From assembly GCA_017452525.1 (NCBI GenBank), contig JAFTMG010000013.1, positions 1 to 64,000 of the forward strand: a stretch of DNA of 64,000 bases, read 5' to 3'. A program made the position numbers and the translations under genes. The notes under the pieces are model-generated. The model was not told the origin of the DNA. It saw only the letters and a list, made by a program, of their open reading frames with translations, and made no database searches. This document shows positions 30,475 through 38,277 of this stretch, piece by piece; the stretch's first letter is position 1; each line of letters begins with the position of its first letter. Source of the stretch: Clostridia bacterium (lineage in GTDB: Bacteria > Bacillota > Clostridia > Oscillospirales > CAG-272).

Positions 30475-31773
30475 TTACTCTCGAATGGCTTTGATCGCCC
30501 GCTGCAGCTGCACATCCTCCGCATCGGTGATCTTATACACGTTTTTGCTTGCCAGCGAGGGATCCTGTGCGATCTCGATATGAGGCGCGATTCCCACACC
30601 GTCGTAATTTTCAGACAGAGCGGAGCGGTAATAGGCTACCGTCATCTTGACCGCACCGTCGAAGCCGTAGCCGGACAGCGGGATGATCGACTGCATGATG
30701 CCCTTGCCGAAGGTGGTCTCTCCCACGACCGTGGCGAGACCGTAATCCTTGAGGCAGGAGGTAAACAGCTCCGCCGCGCTTGCCGTGCTGGGACCCGCAA
30801 GAACTGCCATATCATAGCCGCGATACTTACCGATATCCTCCTTGGTGATATTGCAACCGGCATAATCCTCCGAGGAAGCCGCATAGGGCTCGACCACGGC
30901 GGCATTTTCCACATTGTTTTTATAGATCGTGCGGATCACCACGTCGCCCGGCTGCAAGAAGCGAGCCAGGACCGCCTTGATTGAAAGCAGGTCTCCGCCG
31001 GGATTGTGGCGCACGTCGAAGATGAAGGAGCGACAGCCTTTCGCGATCAGATCCTCCATAGCGGCATCAAACTGCACGGGAGTCTGCGTATCAAAGCCCG
31101 TGATCTTGATCACACCCACGGTGGAATCGGTCTCGCACACGTGGTGCATCACTGAGACCGCAGTAACCGAACGACGTTTGACCGAAAATTCGATCAACTC
31201 ACCGTTGCGTCTCACCACAAATTCGGCGTTTGTGCCGGCTTTTCCCTGCAATTCCGCCACAGCGGCGTAATAACCAAGATCAGAGATCAACTTTTGGTTG
31301 TCCCCGATACCGACGGCAACGATCAGATCGCCCACCAGAAGTCCCGCCTCCTCGGCAGGCGACTCGGGATAGACCAGAATGATCTCGATGGCGCCCTCCT
31401 CGGCATTGTCGATGATGGAAACACCGATTCCCTCGGTCTCGGCATGGTTGCTTGCCGTCAACACCTTGAATTCCTCGGCATTGTAATAATCGGCATACAG
31501 GTCTCCGGTTGCCCCCGCATAAGCCTGAAGCATGGCATCGGCGGCGGCATCCTCATCCCATTCAAGTATGGAATTGTCATGGAACAGCTCCATCACCTTT
31601 TCCATTTTGGCATACAGCTCATTCCCTGTTGCCGCCTGCACGCCCTCCATATAGGCCTCCGTCAGCCTGGCGGTGTAATGGAAGGAGGTGAGCGTATAGG
31701 TGGTCATAAAGGTGAGCAGCACCAGCGCCATCATCAGCACAATGGCGACCGGCAATGAAATTTTCTTGGACAT
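30475..31773 (-). CDS. S41-family carboxy-terminal processing peptidase
   Basis: A 432-aa CtpA-type protease. An N-terminal membrane anchor (about 7-27) is followed by a helical region, a PDZ domain (about 105-195, with GIGVSIIDN and SPAEEAGLLVGDLIVAV) and the catalytic S41 domain. The catalytic Ser is in GPSTASAAELF and the Lys in ETTFGKGIMQS. The FDVRHNPGGDL motif is also typical. It acts outside the membrane on protein C-termini. It precedes greA and follows the CdaR-type regulator after a hairpin. Confidence 0.9.
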   Translation of the reverse strand: MSKKISLPVAIVLMMALVLLTFMTTYTLTSFHYTARLTEAYMEGVQAATGNELYAKMEKVMELFHDNSILEWDEDAAADAMLQAYAGATGDLYADYYNAEEFKVLTASNHAETEGIGVSIIDNAEEGAIEIILVYPESPAEEAGLLVGDLIVAVGIGDNQKLISDLGYYAAVAELQGKAGTNAEFVVRRNGELIEFSVKRRSVTAVSVMHHVCETDSTVGVIKITGFDTQTPVQFDAAMEDLIAKGCRSFIFDVRHNPGGDLLSIKAVLARFLQPGDVVIRTIYKNNVENAAVVEPYAASSEDYAGCNITKEDIGKYRGYDMAVLAGPSTASAAELFTSCLKDYGLATVVGETTFGKGIMQSIIPLSGYGFDGAVKMTVAYYRSALSENYDGVGIAPHIEIAQDPSLASKNVYKITDAEDVQLQRAIKAIRE

Positions 31774-31835
31774 AACGGTTAAAATCGACCCTTTCTTATA
31801 CGCGGTATTTTTTCGTCCGTCTTCGACATTCTTCG

Positions 31836-31878
31836 AAAAAGCGAACGGACGGACACGGAACCGAGTGCCGTGTCCGTC
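31836..31878 (-). terminator. Terminator of the CdaR-type gene
   Basis: Eleven-bp stem GACGGACACGG (31848-31858)/CCGTGTCCGTC (31868-31878). On the minus strand it is followed after a few bases by CTTTTTC. Confidence 0.6.
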
Positions 31879-31907
31879 TCATATCAGGTCATTTTTCCTG
31901 AGCAGAA

Positions 31908-32993
31908 TCAAAACTTGGTGGGCTTGGAATTCAGATACTTCTTCACCATCAGCGCCACCTTGAAGGTGATGGCATGCTCAAACTGGCGCAGATCCAAGCC
32001 GGTCAGCTTGCGGATCTTCTCCAGACGGTATACCAGCGTGTTGCGGTGAACGAAGAGCTTACGGGATGTTTCGGACACGTTCAGATTGTTCTCAAAGAAG
32101 CACTGAATGGTCATCAGCGTCTCGCGGTCGAGGGACTCCAGGCTACCCTTCTTGAAGACCTCCTGCAAAAACATCTCGCAAAGAGTGGTGGGCAGCTGAT
32201 AGATCAATCTGCCGATGCCCAGATTCTCATAGCTGATGATGTTCTTTTCGGTCTCAAACACCTTACCGACCTCAAGGGCGACCTGCGCTTCTTTATACGC
32301 GCGCGCCAGATCCTTGATGTTATCCACCGCGGTGGAGATGCCGATGGCGACCTTGGTGTAGAACTCGGTGCTGAGGGTATCGGCGATGTTGGTGGCGATC
32401 TTTTCGATCTCTCGGCTGTCCGTCCCCGGCTTGATGTCCTTGACCAGTACGATATCGTGCTCGCCCACGCTGATCACGTAGTCCTTGGACTTATCCGGGA
32501 ACATCTGTTGCAGCATCTCGAAGGGCATCATATCGGTCTTGCCAAAGAACTTGATCAGGAACACGATACGAACTTCCTCGGTGTTGAAGTGCAGCTCTTT
32601 ACTCTTAATGTATATATCGGAGGGGAGAATATTGTCCAGAATGATGTTTTTGATAAAGGAACCCTTATCGTACTTCTCATCGTAGAGGTTCTTGATATTG
32701 CCCAGAGAGATCGCCAGAAGCTTGGTCATCTTCTCTGCCATTTTGTCCTCGCCTTCCACGAAAACGATGTATTCGGCTTTGGTGCCGGTTCCGATGGGAC
32801 GGTAAGTATAGCCTCCGGTGATCACCAGATCCGAAGTGTAATTCATTTCGTCACGGATCCCCTGCTTGACCTCGCCGATCTTGACCAACTCGGAGCATGC
32901 AATGATCAAGCCGTTCTCATCAATGACACCGATGATACGGTCAATGGCATCCTTCATTTGATGGATCACGCTTTGAAACAATCTGTTTGACAT
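31908..32993 (-). CDS. CdaR/PucR-family transcriptional regulator
   Basis: A 361-aa regulator. The N-terminal part (about 1-135) resembles the sugar-diacid recognition domain (IIGVIDENGLIIACSE). A GGDEF-like middle region follows (about 140-280). The C-terminal PucR helix-turn-helix is NVSETSRKLFVHRNTLVYRLEKI near 310-335. E. coli CdaR activates glucarate and galactarate genes in response to diacids. No such genes are in the window, so the targets are unknown. The promoter TTGAAA-17-TACAAT lies in a very AT-rich 167-bp gap. Confidence 0.85.
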   Translation of the reverse strand: MSNRLFQSVIHQMKDAIDRIIGVIDENGLIIACSELVKIGEVKQGIRDEMNYTSDLVITGGYTYRPIGTGTKAEYIVFVEGEDKMAEKMTKLLAISLGNIKNLYDEKYDKGSFIKNIILDNILPSDIYIKSKELHFNTEEVRIVFLIKFFGKTDMMPFEMLQQMFPDKSKDYVISVGEHDIVLVKDIKPGTDSREIEKIATNIADTLSTEFYTKVAIGISTAVDNIKDLARAYKEAQVALEVGKVFETEKNIISYENLGIGRLIYQLPTTLCEMFLQEVFKKGSLESLDRETLMTIQCFFENNLNVSETSRKLFVHRNTLVYRLEKIRKLTGLDLRQFEHAITFKVALMVKKYLNSKPTKF

Positions 32994-33051
32994 ATGTTTA
33001 TCCTCTCATCCTTTTTGATTCGTGTGGAGATTGTTGTGTATACTATCCTAT

Positions 33052-33080
33052 ATTGTACACTATTTTTTGTGATTTTTCAA
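33052..33080 (-). promoter_or_regulatory. Promoter of the CdaR-type regulator
   Basis: Minus strand -35 TTGAAA (33075-33080), 17-bp spacer, -10 TACAAT (33052-33057). Confidence 0.7.
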
Positions 33081-33160
33081 TAGGGTATTTCATATTTTTT
33101 ATATTTTTTGTGCTTTTTTTTGGTGATATTTATATCAATTCGCTATAACCGACATAAAAA

Positions 33161-33919
33161 TCACAGTTCCCATTCGTAAACGAGACAGGAAAGGACGAAC
33201 GCCGCGGCGGTTTCCGTCCTCAAAATTCTTCTGCCGAGCCCCACGGGGATCATACCTGCCGCGGCAGCACGCTCAGCCTCGTCGGGGGAAAAGCCGCCCT
33301 CCGACCCGATCATCAGCGAGATCTCGGGGAGCACCTTGTCATCGTGTGACGCGGCAAAGGAGGAAAGCACGGTGCGCAGAGGCTGTGTCCCCTCTCCCTC
33401 ATAGCAAAAGAGCGCAAGATCTGCCTTTGAGGCTTCACTCACTGCCTCGGAAAAGGACACCGACGGCACCACCTCAGGAACAGTTCCCCGCCCGCATTGC
33501 TTGGCAGCCTCCAACGCGATGCGGCGGCGGCGCTCTGTTTTCTTCTCCTCCGCCTCCGGCTTGATGCGAACGATACAGTGAGCGCTCTCGAAGGGCGTGA
33601 CGTTGCTGACGCCGCACTCGACCGCCTTCTGGATGATGCTGTCCAGCTTGTCCCCCTTGGGGAGTGCCTGATACAGATGCGCGCGAAAGGGCGGCTCGGT
33701 GGAGACCTCACGGCTCTCCGTGATCCGCGCCGTCACCTCTCGCTCATCGTCAAAGGCATCCAGCACACAAAGATATTCCCTTTCGGCATCACACACAGTG
33801 ATCCGCTCTCCTACCGCCATCCGCAAAGAGCGCGCGATATGGTGCGCGTCGGCTCCCACAAGCGAAACCGTTCCCCGTTCCGTGTCGATCTGCGAGGCAT
33901 TGACAAAAAATCTCGGCAT
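33161..33919 (-). CDS. rsmE: 16S rRNA (uracil-1498-N3)-methyltransferase
   Basis: A 252-aa RsmE of the SPOUT class. It methylates U1498 of 16S rRNA. An N-terminal PUA-like domain (about 1-70, with GADAHHIARSLRMAVGE) is followed by the knotted methyltransferase domain with ALPKGDKLDSIIQKAVECGV, RRRIALEAAKQCGRGTVPEV, MIGSEGGFSPDEAE and GLGRRILRTETA. All are canonical. A perfect consensus promoter lies just upstream. Confidence 0.95.
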   Translation of the reverse strand: MPRFFVNASQIDTERGTVSLVGADAHHIARSLRMAVGERITVCDAEREYLCVLDAFDDEREVTARITESREVSTEPPFRAHLYQALPKGDKLDSIIQKAVECGVSNVTPFESAHCIVRIKPEAEEKKTERRRRIALEAAKQCGRGTVPEVVPSVSFSEAVSEASKADLALFCYEGEGTQPLRTVLSSFAASHDDKVLPEISLMIGSEGGFSPDEAERAAAAGMIPVGLGRRILRTETAAAFVLSCLVYEWEL

Positions 33920-33960
33920 AAAAACCTCCGTGGCTGTGCCATTACGGCGTAATTGTATCT

Positions 33961-33989
33961 ATTATACATGACCGAACGCCGATTGTCAA
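33961..33989 (-). promoter_or_regulatory. Consensus promoter of rsmE
   Basis: Minus strand -35 TTGACA (33984-33989), 17-bp spacer, -10 TATAAT (33961-33966). Confidence 0.85.
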
Positions 33990-34009
33990 AGGTTTTTTAT
34001 CAAAAACTA

Positions 34010-34038
34010 TTGAGGTCGGGGACGTTTTATGGTAAAAT
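34010..34038 (+). promoter_or_regulatory. Orphan promoter-like sequence facing the amidase gene
   Basis: -35 TTGAGG (34010-34015), 17-bp spacer, -10 TAAAAT (34033-34038) on the plus strand. The only gene downstream is on the opposite strand, so a transcript would be antisense to the amidase 3' end. Confidence 0.3.
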
Positions 34039-34089
34039 AGTGATAAGACCACACAGTGCCAACGGCTACACTCCGATCCGCCTTAACAC

Positions 34090-34656
34090 TCAAAGATAGC
34101 CGAGATACGCCAACACCCCGTTGTAGATGCCCTCAGCAAAGAGATACGGCTGCTGCGACATCAGTTGCGCGTCGTTGTAATTGCTGATAAACCCAAGCTC
34201 CAAAAGTACCGCCGGCATGGCAGTCCGCCGCAGAACGTAGAGCCCTGCGCGGGTCTTGACACCCCGGTTCGCCAGCCCTGTGATGCGATTGAGCCACACA
34301 AGAATATCCGCGCCAAGCTCCGCCGCCCGGGAGGGCTGACGGTAGACGAGTGCTTCACTCCCCGTTGCCGAGGCGATATCCGAAGCATTGGTATGGAGGC
34401 TGAGAAAATAATCCGCGCCCCAGCTGTTGGCATCCTGTACCCGCAGGCGAAGGCTGGTCGCGTTGCTGGTACCCAGCTGCGTGTCCGCCGTGGGACGCGA
34501 GAGACGCACTTCAAAGCGTCCGTCATCGCGCAACAGCTCGGCAAGGTCGATTCCGATCTGAAACACGATATTCTGCTCCCGCAGACCATTCCCCTCCGCC
34601 CCCGCGTTGGGATTGACGGGATTGTGTCCCTGATCGATGTAAATTTTGATAGCCAC
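34090..34656 (-). CDS. N-acetylmuramoyl-L-alanine amidase (Amidase_3)
   Basis: A 188-aa catalytic domain alone. Zinc ligands are His11 (DQGHNP), Glu27 (GLREQN) and the His in FLSLHTNAS. The catalytic Glu is in LLELGFISN near the C-terminus. It cleaves the amide between MurNAc and L-Ala in peptidoglycan. No signal peptide is present with the chosen start, a GTG at 34656 preceded by GGGGGAG. The frame upstream of it has no conserved sequence, so export, if any, is non-classical or occurs on lysis. There is no clear terminator. Confidence 0.85.
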   Translation of the reverse strand: MAIKIYIDQGHNPVNPNAGAEGNGLREQNIVFQIGIDLAELLRDDGRFEVRLSRPTADTQLGTSNATSLRLRVQDANSWGADYFLSLHTNASDIASATGSEALVYRQPSRAAELGADILVWLNRITGLANRGVKTRAGLYVLRRTAMPAVLLELGFISNYNDAQLMSQQPYLFAEGIYNGVLAYLGYL

Positions 34657-34697
34657 CCTATTCTCCCCCTTATATTTTTCATCATTACAGAATATTC

Positions 34698-34720
34698 CGC
34701 ACCGTCCGTAACGGTGCGGA
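34698..34720. other. Hairpin between amidase and rsmI
   Basis: Perfect 9-bp stem CCGCACCGT/ACGGTGCGG with a 5-nt loop in the 91-bp divergent gap. It lies in the 5' leader of rsmI. No T run follows. Confidence 0.4.
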
Positions 34721-34747
34721 GCATACACAAAAGAAACGGAGATCGAT

Positions 34748-35653
34748 ATGTCCACACCGAACACCCCCGCCGAAAATCCGAATGCAACCTATTTTCCCAC
34801 CGAGGAAAAGAACAAAATACTGCCCGGTACCCTCTATCTGGTCGCTACCCCCATCGGCAACCTCGCCGATATTTCGGAGCGTGCCGTCAAGACGTTGCGC
34901 GAGGTCGATTTCATCGCCGCGGAGGACACCCGAAACTCGGGCAAGCTTCTTCGTATTCTCGGTATTGAGAAGTCTCTCGTCTCCTATTTTGAACACAACA
35001 AGGCGGAAAAAGGACCGCAGATCGCCGACCGCTTGGAGGCGGGCGAGAGCTGTGCGCTGATCACCGACGCGGGCACCCCCGCCATCAGCGATCCCGGTGA
35101 GGATCTGGTGGCTCTGTGCGCCGCCCGCGGCATCCGTATCACCTCCGTCCCCGGCGCCTGTGCCGCCATCGACGCACTGACCCTCTCGGCGCTCCCCTGC
35201 CGCCGCTTCACCTTTGAAGGCTTCCTCTCCGCCAACAAAAACGAACGCCGCGCCGCTCTCTCGGAGCTGCGCGACGAAAAACGCACTATGATATTCCATG
35301 AAGCCCCTCACAAGCTTCGCGCCACGCTGGATGATATGACCGTCGCCTTCGGCGAGGACCGCCGCATATCCCTATGTCGCGAGCTGACCAAGCTCAACGA
35401 GGACGTCATGCGTGTCACACTCGGTGAAGCAGTTGCCCACTACCGCGAGGTCGAGCCACGCGGTGAATACGTGCTGGTGGTGGAGGGTTGCACCGCTGTC
35501 CGTGAGGAGAACTTCTGGCAGGATATGACGGTGGAGGAGCACGTTGCTTTTTACATGAACGGCGGCATGAGCAAAAAGGATGCCGTCAAGGCGTGCGCCA
35601 AAGACCGCGGTGTGGTGAAAAATGAGATCTATAAGCAGGTATTGGATCAATAA
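34748..35653 (+). CDS. rsmI: 16S rRNA (cytidine-1402-2'-O)-methyltransferase
   Basis: A 301-aa RsmI of the tetrapyrrole-methylase fold. It 2'-O-methylates C1402 of 16S rRNA. Motifs are GTLYLVATPIGNLADIS, AAEDTRNSGKLL, YFEHNKAEKG, ALITDAGTPAISDPG, PGACAAIDALTLSAL and FEGFL. The C-terminal helical part ends MSKKDAVKACAKDRGV. It starts with an ATG after GGAGATCGAT. It is convergent with the isomerase gene across a shared terminator. Confidence 0.95.
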   Translation: MSTPNTPAENPNATYFPTEEKNKILPGTLYLVATPIGNLADISERAVKTLREVDFIAAEDTRNSGKLLRILGIEKSLVSYFEHNKAEKGPQIADRLEAGESCALITDAGTPAISDPGEDLVALCAARGIRITSVPGACAAIDALTLSALPCRRFTFEGFLSANKNERRAALSELRDEKRTMIFHEAPHKLRATLDDMTVAFGEDRRISLCRELTKLNEDVMRVTLGEAVAHYREVEPRGEYVLVVEGCTAVREENFWQDMTVEEHVAFYMNGGMSKKDAVKACAKDRGVVKNEIYKQVLDQ

Positions 35654-35671
35654 CGACCGTCCATACCCGAT

Positions 35672-35713
35672 ATCAAAGGCAGTGTGACGCGAAAACGTCA
35701 TACTGCCTTTGAT
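35672..35713. terminator. Bidirectional terminator between rsmI and isomerase gene
   Basis: An 18-bp stem (35672-35689/35696-35713) with one G-U pair and a 6-nt loop, between convergent genes. Confidence 0.8.
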
Positions 35714-35716
35714 ACG

Positions 35717-36505
35717 TCAAATTATATATCCATTTTGCTTCATCCAACGGACGGAAGACTTCAATCCCTCAACCGTCTTGGTTTCCAGCACTACCCGACA
35801 GCTTTGTTCTTCGGCAAGCGCCAGATATTTTCTGACATCCAATTCTCCCGTGCCAAGCGCCATATGGTTTTTCTTTCCCACCGCATCATGAAGATGCATA
35901 TGACACAAACGCTCTTTGTTTTGAAGAATATACGGTTCGTCGATACCGCCACATCCGTGATTATGCCCGACATCAAACGTCAATCCAAACACAGGCGATT
36001 CCAAAAGGATATCCAAAGCTTCCCGCTGAAATGAGGGATAACCGTTACAATTTTCAACGCAGATTTTCATATCGGTATCCCCCATGGCGTTTTCACACAT
36101 ATCACGGAAATCATATATGCTTTTCAGATAATGATCTCTGTAAACTGCGTAAAGATCCACTTTTCGATCCGGCAACGTGAAGTGCTCCCCTCGATGAAAA
36201 TGCATATTCACCGTTGGAATATTTAATTTCTTTGACAGCTTGACCGTATCGGATATATACCTTTTACATGCCTGTGCCGCATAAGAATTAAAATCGCTGA
36301 AATTGACATTTTCATCCAAGTGAACCGTGTAGAATATGCCGTATTGCTCTGCTATTTTCCGCAATCGGTCCACCTGAATTTTATCAAGCGTATATTGAGG
36401 CAAGCTCATGCTGATCTCAATAAAGTCCAGCCCCAATTCCCGACACAGCTCCGCGCATTCCTTCAAATGTTCCGTTTCGATCAAGGTCGGCATTCCAAAC
36501 AGCAT
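35717..36505 (-). CDS. Sugar phosphate isomerase/epimerase (TIM barrel), second copy
   Basis: A 262-aa xylose isomerase-like barrel. Strand-end residues are LDFIEISMS, YTVHLDENVNF, PTVNMHFHRGEHF, KICVENCNG (metal Glu), LTFDVGHNHG, CHMHLHDAVGKKNHMALG and VVLETKTVEG. The gene is more AT-rich than most neighbours. GGAGGCGG before the ATG at 36505 fixes the start, since the frame upstream overlaps the previous gene. It lies 29 bp after the surface lipoprotein gene and so on the transcript that carries structured leader copy A. Confidence 0.82.
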   Translation of the reverse strand: MLFGMPTLIETEHLKECAELCRELGLDFIEISMSLPQYTLDKIQVDRLRKIAEQYGIFYTVHLDENVNFSDFNSYAAQACKRYISDTVKLSKKLNIPTVNMHFHRGEHFTLPDRKVDLYAVYRDHYLKSIYDFRDMCENAMGDTDMKICVENCNGYPSFQREALDILLESPVFGLTFDVGHNHGCGGIDEPYILQNKERLCHMHLHDAVGKKNHMALGTGELDVRKYLALAEEQSCRVVLETKTVEGLKSSVRWMKQNGYII

Positions 36506-36534
36506 TTTCCGCCTCCAATATTTTCTCCTGTTAT

Positions 36535-37983
36535 TTACTGATATCTCGTATTCCAGACTCTTGCCTTGTAAAAATGCCCCGTTTCGGATACAGGCTCTTC
36601 CATGACCATCTTGCCGTCCTGATTGCGCACGAGGACGATGGACTTGGTCGTCCACGATTTGAAGGCACCATCGGGATAGAGGAACACAAGACTGCCGTCC
36701 TCAAAGTTGCCAACGCCCTTGACGTTGGCGCGATCGAGGTATTCACGTCCCGCATAATCGGTGGAGAAGGTTTTGGTCGTTTTGTCAAAACGATATACGT
36801 GCGAGCCGGTCGTGATCCACAGCGCGTTGGTGTCTCCGTAGACGGGAGCGAGATCGTGCGCGTGATCGCTGGGGATGGTAGCGCGGCGGGAGGTATCCTC
36901 TGTGACGGTCACGGTGCCGTCGGCATTCAGCGTCACCTGATATGCCGTCAGAACGGTGCGTCCCACTGCCCAAAGAATCTGATTTTGCTCATCCCACAGC
37001 ACGCCGTGAGCATCTTCGAATGCCACGCGAGCACTGATTTTCTTACTCGTCTTCTCTGCTGTGGTAAAGAATCGAATCTCTGCGCCTGTACTGGATGCGA
37101 TGGCGACCACGCCATTTGGCATCAGCTCAATACTATGTGGGTTATTGGCTGCCATATTGGTGCTCCACAAAAGCTCGCCTGCCGGATAGGACACCATACA
37201 TCCGTAGCCCGAGCCGCAAACGATCAATGCGACATCACCGTGCGTATCGGAATGACGAAGCTTAGTACCGGCAATATTGTAAAACGGTGCTTGATATGAC
37301 CATACGCGGGTGGATTTATCCAACTTTCCGTTGGAAATATCATAAACCTCAAGCAACGACTCACCCTGATTGGTCAGCGCAACCAGATACCCTTTGCTCT
37401 CGATTTCCGCTTTGATATCGGTATCCTTTGCAAGCATAAAACTCCCTCCCGCTTCAAACATGGCAAGAAACGCCTCTACAGCCTGATAGGTTGCCGCATC
37501 GCTACCACCGACAACCACGATCTTATGCTCTGTTGCACGGATCACGTACTCGTTTGCAGCAAGTCCCTCTTTTGCTTGCCCGCTTTCGGGACGGTTGGTT
37601 GCGCCGATCAGGATCTCACAAACCTCCGCTACGTCGTCAAGTGACTCTTTGGGCATCAGAAAATCGCTGTTCAGGGTAAAGGTCGCGCCTGTCAATTTTT
37701 TCAGCGCTTTGTTCAATTCAATGCCCGCGTTCACCTCGGTATCCGAACCATTCTCGGGGCGGATGATGCGATATTGCGCCTTCCCTTCTTCATTCAGAAG
37801 GGATATCTCCGTCGGCTCGGGCACCGTTGTTTCCGCTGCCGCCTCGATCGTTGTCTCGGCGGTGTGGCTTTCGGCGGTGGTCTCAATCGTCTCTCCCTTT
37901 CCACAGGCAAACATAGGGAGACAGAGCGTTGCACACAGCAGTATCATCCAAAGACGAACACACCTTTGTTTCATCAAATTCAT
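36535..37983 (-). CDS. Surface lipoprotein with beta-propeller-like C-terminal half
   Basis: A 482-aa exported protein. The signal sequence ends in LPMFAC, a lipobox-like Cys near residue 27, followed by a Thr/Glu-rich linker. Residues about 55-170 resemble the N-terminal carbohydrate-related domain found before alpha-glucuronidase-like enzymes (NKALKKLTGATF, EILIGATNRPES, VGGSDAATYQAVEAFL). Residues about 185-482 contain WSW-like repeats such as GDVALIVCGSGYGCMV, HSIELMPNGVVAIASS and DAHGVLWDEQNQILWAVG, suggesting a seven-bladed propeller as in DUF6528-like proteins. The role may be glycan binding. The start at 37983 was chosen by comparison with leader copy B; an ATG 4 codons earlier touches the ribosome-binding site. 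Confidence 0.7.
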   Translation of the reverse strand: MNLMKQRCVRLWMILLCATLCLPMFACGKGETIETTAESHTAETTIEAAAETTVPEPTEISLLNEEGKAQYRIIRPENGSDTEVNAGIELNKALKKLTGATFTLNSDFLMPKESLDDVAEVCEILIGATNRPESGQAKEGLAANEYVIRATEHKIVVVGGSDAATYQAVEAFLAMFEAGGSFMLAKDTDIKAEIESKGYLVALTNQGESLLEVYDISNGKLDKSTRVWSYQAPFYNIAGTKLRHSDTHGDVALIVCGSGYGCMVSYPAGELLWSTNMAANNPHSIELMPNGVVAIASSTGAEIRFFTTAEKTSKKISARVAFEDAHGVLWDEQNQILWAVGRTVLTAYQVTLNADGTVTVTEDTSRRATIPSDHAHDLAPVYGDTNALWITTGSHVYRFDKTTKTFSTDYAGREYLDRANVKGVGNFEDGSLVFLYPDGAFKSWTTKSIVLVRNQDGKMVMEEPVSETGHFYKARVWNTRYQ

Positions 37984-37990
37984 ATTTATG

Positions 37991-38096
37991 ACCATTCCTT
38001 TCTGATAGCTTGCTTTTGTGACGGTTTCGGTTTTCCGAAATGACGGCGTTTAGCCGCCTGAGCACAAATGCCGTTTGAAAAATTTATTTTTCAAAC
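37991..38096 (-). ncRNA. Structured leader repeat, copy A
   Basis: A roughly 105-bp element shared with copies B (61.5 kb) and C (48.2 kb). On the minus strand it forms, in order, an AT hairpin (38073-38096), a stem CGGC/GCCG with 5-nt loop (38044-38056) and TTTCGG/CCGAAA with loop AAAA (38025-38040). TTTGTG and CACAAA can pair to enclose the last two. It runs into the ribosome-binding site AAAGGAATGG of the lipoprotein gene. Its class is not recognised. Confidence 0.65.
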
Positions 38097-38121
38097 TTTA
38101 CTCCTTTCGGGTATTTTCTTT

Positions 38122-38150
38122 ATTTTATCATAAAGCCCCCGCACTTGCAA
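38122..38150 (-). promoter_or_regulatory. Promoter of the leader A/lipoprotein/isomerase transcript
   Basis: Minus strand -35 TTGCAA (38145-38150), 17-bp spacer, -10 TAAAAT (38122-38127), placing the leader repeat in the 5' untranslated region. Confidence 0.7.
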
Positions 38151-38218
38151 GAGCCGCGGCACCGCAATACTCAACAAAAATCCCGACAGATTGCACAAAA
38201 ACGATCCCACAAGCGGCA

Positions 38219-38247
38219 TTGACAACCCGGTCTCCGATTGCTATAAT
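38219..38247 (+). promoter_or_regulatory. Consensus promoter of the PHP gene
   Basis: -35 TTGACA (38219-38224), 17-bp spacer, -10 TATAAT (38242-38247), followed 30 bp later by the ATG. Confidence 0.85.
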
Positions 38248-38277
38248 GTAGAAAATCGCCAAAGGAGGCTTTTGACA

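Noticed and set aside
37883..38065. 60-codon minus-strand frame crossing leader copy A into the lipoprotein gene
   Set aside because: It overlaps the lipoprotein start in another frame, and its match to other loci is explained by the leader repeat itself.
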